Shown here piece after piece: positions 18,929 through 28,586 of a stretch of 64,000 nucleotides of DNA (position 1 is its first letter; every line of letters begins with the position of its first letter). The notes beneath the pieces were generated by a model. That model was not told the origin of the DNA. It ran no database searches and worked only from the letters and a program-made list of their open reading frames with translations. Origin of the DNA: Solwaraspora sp. WMMA2056 (GTDB lineage: Bacteria > Actinomycetota > Actinomycetes > Mycobacteriales > Micromonosporaceae). Both the position numbers and the translations under genes were made by a program. The stretch is from NCBI RefSeq assembly GCF_030345095.1, contig NZ_CP128360.1, positions 3,720,001 through 3,784,000 of the forward strand, in the 5' to 3' direction.

Positions 18929-21573
18929 GACCGCGAGCCCGACGTGGCGGCACCGGCTGTCGCCGATGCCGGGCTGGACCCGTCGAGCAGCACCGTGCCG
19001 GCGGATCCGTCGACCAGCACCACGTCGTCGTCGCGGAGCCGACCGGTGGCCGCGCCGGTGGCGACCACCGCCGGGATCCGGTACTCGCGGGCCAGGATCG
19101 CCGGATGCGACAGGATGCTGCCCCGGTCGGTGACCAGGGCACCGATCACGCAGAACAGCATCGACCACTGCGCGGTGGTCTCCGGGCAGACCAGCACGTC
19201 ACCCGGCCGTACCTTGTCGAAGTCGGCCAGGGTGCGGACCACCCGGACCGGTCCCCGGTAGCGGCCGGTCGAGGCGGCCAGGCCGGACAACCGGTCCGCC
19301 TGCGCCGCCGGCGGGCGGTGCCCGACCAGCAGACCCATCGCGTAGCCGGCGACCCGGGCGGCCCGCTGCGCCGCCGGCGACAGCGGTGGCGGCTCGTCGT
19401 CGCCGGTCCCGGTCGGGGGTGTGCCGTAGGCCGGTGGTCCCGGATTGGCCAGCGCCCAGGCGTGCTCGCCGCGTCGTCGCCGCACCATCGCCAACCAGTC
19501 CGCCGACGAGTCCGTCGCGCCGTCGGCGGTGCCGGTGGCCGCGCCGTCGGCGGTGCCGTCCGCCGCGCCGCCGCCGTGCGCCGACCGGATCTCGCGCAGG
19601 CGCAGGAAGAAGACGTCGTCGACCCGGTCCAGCGCGCCCCGCCGGACCAGGCGGCGGCCGAACTCCCGCACCGTGTAGCGCAGCAGCGCCCAGACCGAGG
19701 TGGCGTGGTACGCCTTCTCGTCGCGGACCGGGCCGCTGAGCACACTGGCGGCGTACGCCGCCTCGAACCGTTGCCGGTCGGCCGCCGACCGCCCGGCGAG
19801 CGCGGTCCGGGCCTGCGCGAGGGCGTCGGTCACCGTACGGTCGCCGGCCGCTCGCCGGGCCGCCAGGTCGTACGGGCGCTCCAGCTGGGCCCGCAGCATC
19901 GCCAGCAGCACCGCCGGCTGTTCGGCGATGGTCGGTTCGGTCAGGTCGAAGCCGAGGGTCCGGTGGGTGTACCGGTGCCGGTAGTCGGCCAACGCGGCGG
20001 CGAACCGCGCGTCCGGCGGCCCCGGATCGGCGGTCGCACCCGGATCGGCGGTCGCACGCACCAGGGTCGGTCCGGCGTCGGCCAGCCACCGCCGGACCTC
20101 GGGGCTGTCGTCGGCCAGCCGGGCCAGTACGGTCAACGCCGTCGCCGCCGCCATGTGGTCGCCGGTGAGCCCGGCCCGCAGCCGCGCGGTCTGCAACGGC
20201 GACCAGCCGAGCAGGTCGGCGCAGACCGTGCCGAGTTCGGCGGCGACGGCGATCGCCGCACCGGTGAGCTGGAAGTAGCGTTCGTGCAGCTGGGTGAAGA
20301 GCGCGTGGACGGCGTCGAGGTGGGCGGTCAGCGCGTCGTCGTCGAGCGTCGCCGGGTCGACGTCGCGCAGCGTGGCGGTGCGCGCGGCGAACTCGTCGCG
20401 CCAGTGCCGCGCCCAGGCCCGGATCAGCGCCACCGGTCGACCGGCGGCGACGTCGGCGGCGACCCGCTCCCATCGCCGCGCCGTGGCGGCGGCGTCCTCG
20501 GCCGGGCCGGTCAGGTAGGTCCAGCCACCGATCACGTGCACCTGCGGGGTGCTGCCGGTGGTGTAGCGGAAGAGGTCACCGACCCCGGTACGGAAGACCG
20601 GCAGGAACACGTCGCGTTCGACCGGGGTCCACGGCCGGTCCATGCTGCGGTTGCGGGTCGAGAAACCGGGCGGCACCTCGACGGGGACCGGCACCAGGGG
20701 CACCACCGACCCGGTGCTGACCGGCCGGGACTGCAGCAGCCACAGGGTGTCGCCGGCGAACGCCCACTCGATGTCCTGCGCGGTGCCGAGCCGCCGCGCG
20801 GCCCGCCGGGCCAACTCGGCCACGGCGTGGGCCTGCTCCGGCCGCAGCACGGCGGCACCACCGTCGGTCGCGCCGGCGCCACCGCCGGTGCCGGGACCGG
20901 GCCGGGTCGCGAGGCTGGCCGCCGGGCCGACGACCCGCCACTCCTCGGCGTCGACCTGCCCGGCGGCCAGCCGGTCGCCCAGGCCGCGTACCGCGCTGAC
21001 CAGCGCGGTGCCGTCGTCGTCGGCGACCGGGTCGCGGCTGAACGCCACTCCGGCCGCTGTCGCCTCCACCATCGTCTGCACCAGGACCCCGATCCGGTCG
21101 GCCGGCCGACCGGCGTCGCCGGCGGTACCGGCCCGGCCGTCCTGATAGGCGCGGACCCGGGCCGACCGGGCCGACGCCCAGCAGTCGCGGATCGCCGACA
21201 GCACCGCGTCGAGGCCCCGCACACCCAGCACCGAGGTGTACTGGCCGGCGTAGGACAGGTCCGGGCCGTCCTCGGCCAGCCCGGACGAGCGCACCGCCAC
21301 CGGCTGGTCACCGAGGCGCCGCAACGCCCCGACCAGCTCGTCGACGAACCCGTCCGGCAGGCCGTCGCCGTCGCGGACACCGGCACCGGCACGGCCGGTC
21401 GCCGCCGCTGTCGTCGCTGTCGCCGCCGTCGGCGCGGCGTCGGCGGTCACCGCGAACCCGGCCGGGACGGCGAACCCGTCGGCCAGCAGCCCGCCCAGCG
21501 TGGCGGCCTTGCGGCCGACCCGCCCGGCGTCGGCCGGCCCGATCTCCTCCAACGCAACGACGTACCTGGTCAC
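18925..21573 (-). CDS. PEP-synthase-like phosphotransferase, similar to rifampin phosphotransferase
   Basis: This 882-residue protein has three parts: an ATP-grasp PPDK N-terminal domain (about 1-300, with GRKAATLGGLLADGFAVPAG and the ATP-site segment AVRSSGLAEDGPDLSYAGQY), a large helical middle (about 310-750), and a C-terminal swivelling phospho-His domain. The last carries GSILSHPAILAREY with the catalytic-type His at residue 823. This order and length match rifampin phosphotransferases, whose His is near 825 and which move the ATP beta-phosphate to a drug hydroxyl. The middle, substrate-binding part is the most divergent. GTG at 21573 follows GAGGAG. Possible roles are phosphorylation of the polyketide (self-protection) or ATP-driven activation for condensation, as in RedH/PigC relatives. 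Confidence 0.86.
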   Translation of the reverse strand: MTRYVVALEEIGPADAGRVGRKAATLGGLLADGFAVPAGFAVTADAAPTAATATTAAATGRAGAGVRDGDGLPDGFVDELVGALRRLGDQPVAVRSSGLAEDGPDLSYAGQYTSVLGVRGLDAVLSAIRDCWASARSARVRAYQDGRAGTAGDAGRPADRIGVLVQTMVEATAAGVAFSRDPVADDDGTALVSAVRGLGDRLAAGQVDAEEWRVVGPAASLATRPGPGTGGGAGATDGGAAVLRPEQAHAVAELARRAARRLGTAQDIEWAFAGDTLWLLQSRPVSTGSVVPLVPVPVEVPPGFSTRNRSMDRPWTPVERDVFLPVFRTGVGDLFRYTTGSTPQVHVIGGWTYLTGPAEDAAATARRWERVAADVAAGRPVALIRAWARHWRDEFAARTATLRDVDPATLDDDALTAHLDAVHALFTQLHERYFQLTGAAIAVAAELGTVCADLLGWSPLQTARLRAGLTGDHMAAATALTVLARLADDSPEVRRWLADAGPTLVRATADPGATADPGPPDARFAAALADYRHRYTHRTLGFDLTEPTIAEQPAVLLAMLRAQLERPYDLAARRAAGDRTVTDALAQARTALAGRSAADRQRFEAAYAASVLSGPVRDEKAYHATSVWALLRYTVREFGRRLVRRGALDRVDDVFFLRLREIRSAHGGGAADGTADGAATGTADGATDSSADWLAMVRRRRGEHAWALANPGPPAYGTPPTGTGDDEPPPLSPAAQRAARVAGYAMGLLVGHRPPAAQADRLSGLAASTGRYRGPVRVVRTLADFDKVRPGDVLVCPETTAQWSMLFCVIGALVTDRGSILSHPAILAREYRIPAVVATGAATGRLRDDDVVLVDGSAGTVLLDGSSPASATAGAATSGSRS

Positions 21574-21588
21574 GGCAGCACTCCTCAG

Positions 21589-22824
21589 TCAACTGTGGAC
21601 AGGTGTCGGGGTGGCGAGCGCGGCGAGGTCGGCGACGATCGCGGCCGGCGTCGGCATCGCCCACGACTCGTCGCGCAGCTGCCCGGCCCGCGCCCGGTAC
21701 GCCGTACCGTCGAGCAGCTCGACCAGCGCGGCCCGCACCGCCGCGACGGTGACCGCCTCCGCCGGCAGGGCCAGCCCGGCCCCGGTGGCGACGAACCGGT
21801 CGGTGTGGAACCGCTGGTCCGGCAGGCGGGGCAGGACCAGCTGCGGCACCCCGTGCCAGACACCGGTCAGCAGCGTGCCGTTGCCGCCCTGGTGCACCAG
21901 CGCCGCGCAGCTCGGCAGCACCAGATGCAGCGGCAGGTCGGGTGCCACCCGTACGTTGTCGGCGACGTCGCCGAGCGCCTCGGCGTCGCGGCGGGTCACC
22001 GCCACCACGACCTCGACGTCCAGCCCGGCGGCCGCCGCCAGCACGGTCGGCAGGGTGACCGTGTCCGGGCCGGTCAACCGGGTGGTGGAGGTGCCCCAGG
22101 TCAGGCAGATCCGGCGGCGGTGGGCCGGCGCGTGCAGCCAGTCCGGCAGCACCGCCGGGCCGTTGTACGGCAGGTAGCGCACCGGCAGCCGGCGCAGCGG
22201 ATCCGGGATCTGCATCCGGGGCGGGCAGGGATCGACGGTCACCGTACCGAGCGGGTCGACGTCGACCAGACCGAGCCGGTCGGCCAGCGCGGCGACGTAC
22301 CCGCCGATCACGTCCCGCGCCTGGTAGGTGACGTCGACCCCGTGGATGTGCCGGACCGCCGGCACCCCCAGCGCCGCCGCGACCACCGGACCGGCGTACG
22401 TGGTGGGGTCGAAGACGACCAGGTCCGGCCGCCACCACCGGGCGTACGCGAGCAGGTCGTCGAGCATCGCCTCGGCGTACGCGTTGAACACGCCAAACAC
22501 CCGGCGCACCCGGTCCTGCCGGGCCGGTGCCCAGTGGCGCATCGACTCACCGGCCGCCGGTGCCGCCGGCACGCCGGTCAGGGTCAGCCCGGCCATCACC
22601 CGCCGGTGCACCTCGGTGTGGTCCAGGTCCGGGCCGACGGCGACCGCGACCTGGCCCGAGTCGGTGATCACCGGGGCGAGCGCCGGCTGGCTGGCCACCC
22701 GTACGTCGTGCCCGGCGGCCCGCAGCGCCCAGCCCAGCGGCACCAGCGGCAGGTAGTGCGAGGACCAGGCCCACGAGGTCATCAGGACCCGCAGCGGCCG
22801 GTCCGGGATGTGGTGGCCGCTCAC
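21589..22824 (-). CDS. GT1 glycosyltransferase, EryCIII/DesVII-like
   Basis: A 411-residue GT-B glycosyltransferase of the macrolide/aromatic antibiotic family. The N terminus RVLMTSWAWSSHYLPLVPLGWALRAAGH is the acceptor domain, with HIHGVDVTYQAR near the centre. The C-terminal nucleotide-sugar site is CAALVHQGGNGTLLTGVWHGVPQLVLPRLPDQ split over residues 326-357, the signature of this group. GTG at 22824 overlaps the upstream P450 stop by GTGA. EryCIII-type enzymes often need a P450-like activator; the adjacent P450s keep their heme Cys and are not obvious activators. The sugar donor is unknown. Confidence 0.92.
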   Translation of the reverse strand: MSGHHIPDRPLRVLMTSWAWSSHYLPLVPLGWALRAAGHDVRVASQPALAPVITDSGQVAVAVGPDLDHTEVHRRVMAGLTLTGVPAAPAAGESMRHWAPARQDRVRRVFGVFNAYAEAMLDDLLAYARWWRPDLVVFDPTTYAGPVVAAALGVPAVRHIHGVDVTYQARDVIGGYVAALADRLGLVDVDPLGTVTVDPCPPRMQIPDPLRRLPVRYLPYNGPAVLPDWLHAPAHRRRICLTWGTSTTRLTGPDTVTLPTVLAAAAGLDVEVVVAVTRRDAEALGDVADNVRVAPDLPLHLVLPSCAALVHQGGNGTLLTGVWHGVPQLVLPRLPDQRFHTDRFVATGAGLALPAEAVTVAAVRAALVELLDGTAYRARAGQLRDESWAMPTPAAIVADLAALATPTPVHS

Positions 22825-24023
22825 CAGGTCACCGGGATCGCGACGAAGCCTTCCAGCAGGGCACCGGGCTGGCGGGCGAGCTCGTCGACGGGCACCGCGA
22901 GCCGCAGCCCGGGAAACCGGTCCAGCAGCGCCCCGGTGGCGATCCGCAGCTGCGTACGGGCCAGCCCGGCGCCGATGCAGTGGTGCACCCCGAGGCTGAA
23001 CGTGAGGTGCTCACCGGCGTTGCGTCGGGTGATGTCGAACGTGCCCGGGTCGGCGAAGACCGTCTCGTCCTGGTTGGCCGAGTCCGCCGCCGGGACGACG
23101 CTGGTGCCGGCCGGGATGGTGAACCCGTCGAGGGCGATGTCGGCGGTGGCGTAGCGCAGCATCGACACCGACGAGCCGACCAGTTTCCAGCGCAGCAGCT
23201 CCTCCACCGCACCCGGCAGCAGCGTCGGGTCGGCACGCAGCTTCGCCAGCTGGTCCGGGTGGCTCAGCAGCATCGCCACGCCCCCGCCGAGCTGGGTGGC
23301 GGTGGTCTCGTAGCCGACCAGCAGCAGCAGCCGGCACCACCAGCGCAGCTCGTACTCGGTCAACGCACCGTCGACCTCGTCGCGGACCCGGATCATCGCA
23401 CTGATCAGGTCGGTGCCCGGCGCGCGCCGCTTGGCGGCGATCAGCTCGTCCATGTAGTCGGTCAGTTCGCGCATCGCCGCGCCGATCTGTGGGCCGGTCA
23501 TCCCACTGACCGACAGGAACGCGTCGGTCCAGCCCCGGAACCGGGCCATGTCCTGCTCCGGTACTCCCAGCAGGTGGCAGATGACCCGGATCGGCAGCGG
23601 GAACGCGAACGCCTCGTTGAGGTCCACCGGGCCGCCCCGGGCGGCCATCGCGTCGAGCAGTTCGTCGACCACCCGGTGGATGAACGGTTCCAGGTCGGCG
23701 ACCCGGGCCGGGGTGAACGCCTTCGTCACCAGCCGCCGTACCCGGGTGTGCTCCGGCGGGTCGGGGTCGATCCGGTCGTCCTGGAACATCCGGTTGTGCC
23801 GGCTGATCCGGGCGGCGTCCGGCCGGTTCAGGTTGCGGCTGAGCCGGGGGTCGACCAGCAGCGCCCGCACGTCGCGGTAGCGGGTCACCAGCGTCGCCGG
23901 ATCCCCGCTGGGCAGGGTGACCGGCACCGCCGGCCGGCGGCGGGCGTCGGCCAACGCCTCGGGCACGCCCAGCGCCGACGGGCGGGGGAACGGGTACGGG
24001 CAGCCGTCGGGGATGTCCGGCAT
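22821..24023 (-). CDS. Cytochrome P450 (tandem pair, downstream member)
   Basis: A 400-residue P450 of the CYP105/107-like actinobacterial type. It opens CPYPFPRPSALGVPEALAD. The I-helix is LLVGYETTATQ with Val in place of the usual Ala, and the heme loop is FSLGVHHCIGAGLAR with the Cys intact. EELLR gives the ExxR motif. ATG at 24023 follows GAGGAGGGG. It closely resembles the P450 ending at 24089 (same openings, RMFQDDRIDPDPPEHTRVRRL versus the paralogous proton-channel region), pointing to a local duplication. Both are cotranscribed with the GT1 gene. Confidence 0.93.
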   Translation of the reverse strand: MPDIPDGCPYPFPRPSALGVPEALADARRRPAVPVTLPSGDPATLVTRYRDVRALLVDPRLSRNLNRPDAARISRHNRMFQDDRIDPDPPEHTRVRRLVTKAFTPARVADLEPFIHRVVDELLDAMAARGGPVDLNEAFAFPLPIRVICHLLGVPEQDMARFRGWTDAFLSVSGMTGPQIGAAMRELTDYMDELIAAKRRAPGTDLISAMIRVRDEVDGALTEYELRWWCRLLLLVGYETTATQLGGGVAMLLSHPDQLAKLRADPTLLPGAVEELLRWKLVGSSVSMLRYATADIALDGFTIPAGTSVVPAADSANQDETVFADPGTFDITRRNAGEHLTFSLGVHHCIGAGLARTQLRIATGALLDRFPGLRLAVPVDELARQPGALLEGFVAIPVTW

Positions 24024-24088
24024 GGGTGGCCCCTCCTCGAAGTCGGTGACGGTCCAGGTGGCGCCGGCGGCGCCGGGCCGCCGGTGGT

Positions 24089-25237
24089 TCACCAGGTCAC
24101 CGGTACGGCGGTGAAGCCCTGGGTGAACGGGTCCTCGCGGCGGCGCAGCCGGTCCACCGGCACCGCCAGGCGCAGCGTGGGCAGTCGGGTCAGCAGCCCG
24201 GCCAGGCCGAGTTCCAGCTCGACCCGGGCCAGCGACGCGCCGACGCAGAAGTGCCGGCCGAAGCTGAACGTCAGCTGGGCCGGGCCGGCGCGGCGAAGGT
24301 CCAACGTGAGCGGGTCGGTGAAGACGGCCGGGTCGTGGTTGGCGCACTCCAGGGAGGGCACCACACTGGACCCTCTCGGCAGCGTCGTACCGCCGAGGTC
24401 GATGTCGTCGGTGACGTAGCGCAGCATCGACAGCGAGGTGCCGACCACCTGGTGGCGCAGCAGTTCCTCCACGGCCGTCGGCATCGCGGTCGGATCGGCG
24501 CGCAGTGTCGCCAGCTGGTCGGGATGCTCCAGCAGCAGCACCACCGCCGAGAGCAGCTGGTGGGCGGTGGTCTCGTAGCCGGCCAGCAGCAGCACCGTGC
24601 ACCACCAGTGCAGCTCGGTGGGGCTGAGTCGTCCGTCGTCGGCGTCGCTGACCTCGATCAGGGCGCTGATCAGCCCGTCGTCGGGGTCGCTGCGGCGACG
24701 TTCGATCAGTTCGCCGAGGTAGTCCCACGGCGGGGCGTGCATACCGGCCAGCGCCGCCCGGTCACCCTCCGGTACGCCGAGCAGGTCACAGATCACGTGC
24801 AGGCTCAGCGGGTGGGCGAACGCCGTACCCAGGTCGACCGGGCGTTGCCCGCCGGTCATGGCGTCGAGCAGGTCGTCGACCCGCTGGGCGACCCGGGGAC
24901 GTAACCGGGCCATCTGGGCGCCGCTGAACGCCTTGGCGATCAGCCGGCGCATCCGGGTGTGGCCGGGCGGGTCCATCTGCACCTGACGGCCGAAGTGCTT
25001 CGGCGGTCCGTCGGCCGGTGGGGTCATCCGGGCCATGTCGGGCCGTTGCCGGTTCTTGCTGATCCTCGGGTCGGTCAGCAGCGCCCGTACCTCGTGGTAG
25101 CCGGTGACGAGCAACGCCCGGTCGCCGCTGGGCAGCCGGACCGGCAGCACCGGCTGACGGTGCAGGTCGGCGAACTCCCGCGGCTGGTCGGTCTGCGACG
25201 GCCACGGGAACGGGTAGTGCGGGCAACCGCCGGACAT
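24089..25237 (-). CDS. Cytochrome P450 (tandem pair, upstream member)
   Basis: A 382-residue P450, paralogous to the next gene. It opens MSGGCPHYPFPWPSQTDQP, has I-helix LLLAGYETTAHQ, ExxR as EELLR, and heme loop FSFGRHFCVGASLAR. Of two close ATG codons, 25237 is chosen because AAGGAG lies six bases before it; it touches the other. It heads the minus-strand operon P450-P450-GT1-phosphotransferase-amidohydrolase and is divergent from the polyketide core operon. Confidence 0.93.
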   Translation of the reverse strand: MSGGCPHYPFPWPSQTDQPREFADLHRQPVLPVRLPSGDRALLVTGYHEVRALLTDPRISKNRQRPDMARMTPPADGPPKHFGRQVQMDPPGHTRMRRLIAKAFSGAQMARLRPRVAQRVDDLLDAMTGGQRPVDLGTAFAHPLSLHVICDLLGVPEGDRAALAGMHAPPWDYLGELIERRRSDPDDGLISALIEVSDADDGRLSPTELHWWCTVLLLAGYETTAHQLLSAVVLLLEHPDQLATLRADPTAMPTAVEELLRHQVVGTSLSMLRYVTDDIDLGGTTLPRGSSVVPSLECANHDPAVFTDPLTLDLRRAGPAQLTFSFGRHFCVGASLARVELELGLAGLLTRLPTLRLAVPVDRLRRREDPFTQGFTAVPVTW

Positions 25238-25350
25238 CGGCATCTCCTTGCCTGCTGCGGCCTGGGCGGATCGGGAGCAGAGCCTGCCCGGTCGGGCTCG
25301 ACCCTGAGTCCATTCCGGCTCGACGACCTCGGTCGATCGGTTCTTCAGCG

Positions 25351-25363
25351 CCGCTGGACCGGG
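25351..25363 (+). promoter_or_regulatory. Candidate SARP box before the polyketide core operon (copy 2)
   Basis: CCGCTGGACCGGG lies 49 bases before the cyclase ATG in the 174-base region shared with the divergent P450 operon. TTCAGCG lies 11 bases upstream of TGGACCG, a weaker second repeat. A GACGAT sequence about nine bases downstream could act as -10. The rest of 25238-25411 holds no gene. Confidence 0.35.
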
Positions 25364-25411
25364 CCGCCCGACGATGGCCCGCAGCAATCACCGGTGGGAG
25401 ACGGAGGGACC

Positions 25412-25729
25412 ATGCACCGGACCTTGATCGTCGCGCGGCTGCAGCCGGGGCACGCCGACCGGGTCGCCGAGGTGTTCGGCGAGTCGGACCGCACCGAACT
25501 GCCGCACCTGCTCGGGGTCCGCTCGCGCAGCCTGTTCACCTTCCACGACCTGTACTTCCACCTGATCGACTCCGATCAGGACCTGGGTCCGGGGCTGGCC
25601 CGGCACCGTGACCATCCACTGTTCACCGAGGTCAGTGACCGGCTGGCGGCGCACGTCAGCGCGTACGACCCGGGCTGGCGCGGCCCGGCGGACGCGATGG
25701 CCACCGAGTTCTACCGGTGGCGGCGGTGA
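25412..25729 (+). CDS. TcmI-type polyketide cyclase
   Basis: A 105-residue ferredoxin-fold cyclase of the TcmI family (usual length about 110). The sequence opens [21 protein letters not shown], continues with [16 protein letters not shown] and ends [11 protein letters not shown], all family hallmarks. TcmI closes the last rings of tetracenomycin-type and pentangular polyketides. ATG at 25412 follows GGAGGGACC. It is the first gene of the long core operon and its stop overlaps the KS-alpha GTG. Confidence 0.92.
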   Translation: MHRTLIVARLQPGHADRVAEVFGESDRTELPHLLGVRSRSLFTFHDLYFHLIDSDQDLGPGLARHRDHPLFTEVSDRLAAHVSAYDPGWRGPADAMATEFYRWRR

Positions 25730-27033
25730 CCGCCGACGCGGCCCGGACCTCGGCGGGGACCGGCGACGCGCACCGGACCGCGGTCGTCACCGGGATCGGG
25801 GTGGTGGCGCCGGGCGGCATCGGCGTACCGGCCTTCTGGGATCTGCTCACCGCCGGCCGCAGCGCCACCGGCCCGATCACCCTGTTCGACCCGCAGGGAT
25901 TCCGGTCCCGCATCGCCGCCGAGTGCGAGTTCGACCCGGTCGCCGCCGGGCTGAGCCCCGAACAGGCCCGGAGGCTGGACCGCACCACCCAGTTCGCGCT
26001 GGTCGCGGCGGCCGAGGCGATGCGTGACAGCGGACTCGACTTCGCCGCCACCGACCCGTACCGGCTCGGCACCGTCATCGGCGGGGCGGTCGGCTGCACG
26101 ATCCGGCTGGAGGAGCAGTACAAGGCGGTCAGCAACCACGGCCGGGACTGGCTGGTCGACCACACGGCGGCCGGCGCGGACCTGTACGACTACCTGGTCC
26201 CCAGCTCCATCGCCGCCGAGGTCGCCTGGCAGTGCGGCGCGCAGGGGCCGGTTTCGCTGATCTCCACCGGCTGCACCTCCGGTCTGGACGCCGTCGGGCA
26301 CGCCGCCGCGCTGATCGTCGAGGGCAGCGCCGACGTGGTGGTGGCCGGCGCGTCCGACGCGCCGATCTCGCCGATCACCGTGGCCTGCTTCGACACCATC
26401 CGGGCCACCTCGGCCAACAACGCCGACCCCGGGCACGCCAGCCGCCCCTTCGACCGGCGACGCGACGGGTTCGTCCTCGGTGAAGGCGCGGCCGTGTTCG
26501 TCATCGAGGAGGCCGGCCACGCCCGCCGACGCGGCGCCGCCGGCTACTGCCGGGTCGCCGGGTTCGCCCGCCGGGCCAACGCGTACCACATGACCGGTCT
26601 GCGCCCCGACGGCCGCGAGATGGCCGACGCGATCCGCGTCGCGCTGGCCGGGGCCCGGCTCGACCCGACCGACATCGACTACGTCAACGCCCACGGCTCC
26701 GGTACGCGGCAGAACGACGTGCACGAGACGGCGGCCTTCAAACACAGTCTCGGCCAGCGGGCCTACCAGGTGCCGGTCAGCTCCATCAAGTCGATGGTGG
26801 GCCACTCCCTCGGCGCGATCGGCTCGATCGAGGTCGCGGCCTGTGCCCTGGCCCTGCGCCACCAGGTGGTGCCGCCGACGGCCAACCTGACCGAGCCCGA
26901 CCCGGACTGCGACCTGGACTACGTGCCGGTCACCGCACGCGACGCCCACCTCGACGCGGTGCTCAGCGTCGGCAGCGGATTCGGCGGTTTCCAGACCGCC
27001 GTGGTGCTCGACCGGACGGCGGCGCACCGGTGA
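25726..27033 (+). CDS. Type II PKS ketosynthase alpha (KS-alpha)
   Basis: A 435-residue ketosynthase that extends the poly-beta-keto chain with malonyl units. The catalytic Cys is residue 183 in [10 protein letters not shown], with His 322 in NAHGSGT and His 359 in [10 protein letters not shown]. All three are intact. The GTG at 25726 overlaps the cyclase stop; a GTG nine bases earlier is also possible. It forms a heterodimer with the chain-length factor encoded next. Sequence comparison with KS-alpha from tetracenomycin, pradimicin and benastatin clusters would place the product class. Confidence 0.97.
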   Translation: MTADAARTSAGTGDAHRTAVVTGIGVVAPGGIGVPAFWDLLTAGRSATGPITLFDPQGFRSRIAAECEFDPVAAGLSPEQARRLDRTTQFALVAAAEAMRDSGLDFAATDPYRLGTVIGGAVGCTIRLEEQYKAVSNHGRDWLVDHTAAGADLYDYLVPSSIAAEVAWQCGAQGPVSLISTGCTSGLDAVGHAAALIVEGSADVVVAGASDAPISPITVACFDTIRATSANNADPGHASRPFDRRRDGFVLGEGAAVFVIEEAGHARRRGAAGYCRVAGFARRANAYHMTGLRPDGREMADAIRVALAGARLDPTDIDYVNAHGSGTRQNDVHETAAFKHSLGQRAYQVPVSSIKSMVGHSLGAIGSIEVAACALALRHQVVPPTANLTEPDPDCDLDYVPVTARDAHLDAVLSVGSGFGGFQTAVVLDRTAAHR

Positions 27034-28277
27034 GCGCCCCGACGCCCGGCGCCCTGACATCCGGCACCGCCGGCGGGCGGGCACTGGTGACCGGGATCGG
27101 CGTCGTCGCCCCCAACGGCACCGGGGTGCCGGCGTACTGGTCGGCCACCCTGGCCGGCAAGAGCGGCATCCGGCCGCTGCCGTCGGTGGGTGCCGACTAT
27201 CCGCTGCGGGTCGGCGGCGTCGCCGAGGACTTCGTCGCCGGCGCGCACCTGCCGCCCCGGCTGACCGCGCAGACCGACCGGTGGACCGCGTTCGGGCTGG
27301 CCGCCGCGACCGAGGCGTTCGCCGACGCCGGCATCGACCCGACGACCCTGCCCGAGTACGAGTTCGGTGTGGTCACCGGCAGCTCGTCCGGCGGCAACGA
27401 GTTCGGCCAGCGGGAGATCGCCCGGCTCTGGTCGCAGGGGCCGCAGTTCGTCGGCGCCTACCAGTCGATCGCCTGGTTCTACGCGGCGACCACCGGGCAG
27501 TTGTCCATCCGCTACGGCGCCCGGGGCCCGTGCGGGGTACTGGTCAGCGAACAGGCCGCCGGGCTGGACGCCCTCGCCGACGCCCGGCGGCTGCTGCGCG
27601 CCGGCAGCCGACTCGTGGTCTCCGGCGGGGCCGAGGCGCCGCTGTCGCCGTACGCCATCGTCTGCCAGCTGGCCAGCGGCCGGCTGGCCACCGGCGACGA
27701 CCCGCACCGCAGCTACCTGCCGTTCGCCGCCGACGCGGCCGGCTACGTGCCCGGCGAGGGCGGGGCGATCCTGCTGGTCGAACGGGAGGACTCGGCGCGT
27801 TCGCGCGGTGCCCGTGGGTACGCCGAGATCGCCGGCTGCGCCGCCACGTTCGACCCCCGGCCCGGCACCGGCGAGCCGGGCCTGCGCCGGGCGATCGAAG
27901 CGGCGCTGGCCGACGCCGGCCAGCGACCGGCCGACGTCGACGTGGTCTTCGCCGACGGCGCCGGGGTCCGCGAGGCCGACCGGCAGGAGGCCGCGGCGAT
28001 CGCCGCCGTGTTCGGTCCCGGCCGGGTGCCGGTGGCGGTGCCGAAGACGATGACCGGCCGGATGTACGCCGGTGGGGCCGCCCTCGACGTGGTGGCGGCG
28101 GTGCTGGCAATCCGGGACTCGGTCCTGCCGCCGGCGGTGGGGATCGGCGCGCCGGCCCCGGACTGTCCGCTCGACCTGGTCCTGGAGGTGCCCCGCCCGG
28201 CGCGGGTGCGGGTGGCGGTGGTGCTGGCCCGTGGCTACGGCGGGTTCAACGCCGCGCTGGTGGTCAGGGCGGTGTGA
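27030..28277 (+). CDS. Type II PKS chain-length factor (KS-beta)
   Basis: A 415-residue ketosynthase-fold protein. The active-site Cys is replaced by Gln 175 ([10 protein letters not shown]), the diagnostic KS-beta change that gives malonyl-ACP decarboxylation and sets chain length with KS-alpha. [19 protein letters not shown] and [12 protein letters not shown] are conserved in the C-terminal half. The GTG overlaps the KS-alpha stop by GTGA, so the pair is co-translated. Chain length cannot be read reliably from the sequence by eye. Confidence 0.96.
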   Translation: MSAPTPGALTSGTAGGRALVTGIGVVAPNGTGVPAYWSATLAGKSGIRPLPSVGADYPLRVGGVAEDFVAGAHLPPRLTAQTDRWTAFGLAAATEAFADAGIDPTTLPEYEFGVVTGSSSGGNEFGQREIARLWSQGPQFVGAYQSIAWFYAATTGQLSIRYGARGPCGVLVSEQAAGLDALADARRLLRAGSRLVVSGGAEAPLSPYAIVCQLASGRLATGDDPHRSYLPFAADAAGYVPGEGGAILLVEREDSARSRGARGYAEIAGCAATFDPRPGTGEPGLRRAIEAALADAGQRPADVDVVFADGAGVREADRQEAAAIAAVFGPGRVPVAVPKTMTGRMYAGGAALDVVAAVLAIRDSVLPPAVGIGAPAPDCPLDLVLEVPRPARVRVAVVLARGYGGFNAALVVRAV

Positions 28278-28280
28278 CGA

Positions 28281-28302
28281 CCCTCCGCCGGCCGGCGGAG
28301 GG
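28281..28302. terminator. Perfect palindrome between CLF and ACP genes
   Basis: A perfect 22-base palindrome whose half is CCCTCCGCCGG starts four bases after the CLF stop and ends just before the ACP ribosome-binding site GGAAGGG. As RNA it forms a strong stem with almost no loop. It could be an attenuator, or an RNA-processing or 3'-stabilising stem that sets the ratio of ketosynthase to ACP. Confidence 0.55.
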
Positions 28303-28322
28303 CAGACGGAAGGGACGACCAG

Positions 28323-28586
28323 ATGCCCACGTTCACAGTGGACGACCTTGGTGCGCTGCTCGGTGAGGTGGCGGGGGAGGGCGCCGGACCCGGCCCGGCC
28401 GCCGCCGACACCAGCTACGCCGACCTCGGCTACGACTCGCTGGCGCTGCTGGAGGTCAGCGTCCGGGTCCGTCAGACGCTCGGCGTCGAGGTGCCGGAGG
28501 ACGCCGTCGCGGTCACCGCCACCCCGGCGCAGACGGTCGCCCAGATCAACGAGATCCTCGCCAACCCGCCGGTGAGCACGGCATGA
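28323..28586 (+). CDS. Type II PKS acyl carrier protein
   Basis: An 87-residue carrier protein; Ser 39 in DLGYDSLALLE takes the phosphopantetheine arm. It carries the growing polyketide between KS-alpha/beta, ketoreductase and cyclases. The segment SYADLGYDSLALLEVSVRV matches aromatic PKS ACPs. ATG at 28323 follows GGAAGGGACGACC. Its stop overlaps the aromatase start by ATGA. Confidence 0.96.
   Translation: MPTFTVDDLGALLGEVAGEGAGPGPAAADTSYADLGYDSLALLEVSVRVRQTLGVEVPEDAVAVTATPAQTVAQINEILANPPVSTA

Noticed and set aside
18925-21573. Housekeeping PEP synthase or pyruvate phosphate dikinase
   Set aside because: The C-terminal PEP/pyruvate TIM barrel is absent, and the large helical middle before the phospho-His domain matches the rifampin-phosphotransferase layout.
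19105-23154. A 1349-codon open frame on the plus strand through the phosphotransferase and GT1 region
   Set aside because: It is a shadow of the minus-strand phosphotransferase, GT1 and P450 genes, which have recognisable catalytic motifs; the composition is Arg/Gly/Gln-rich with no motif.
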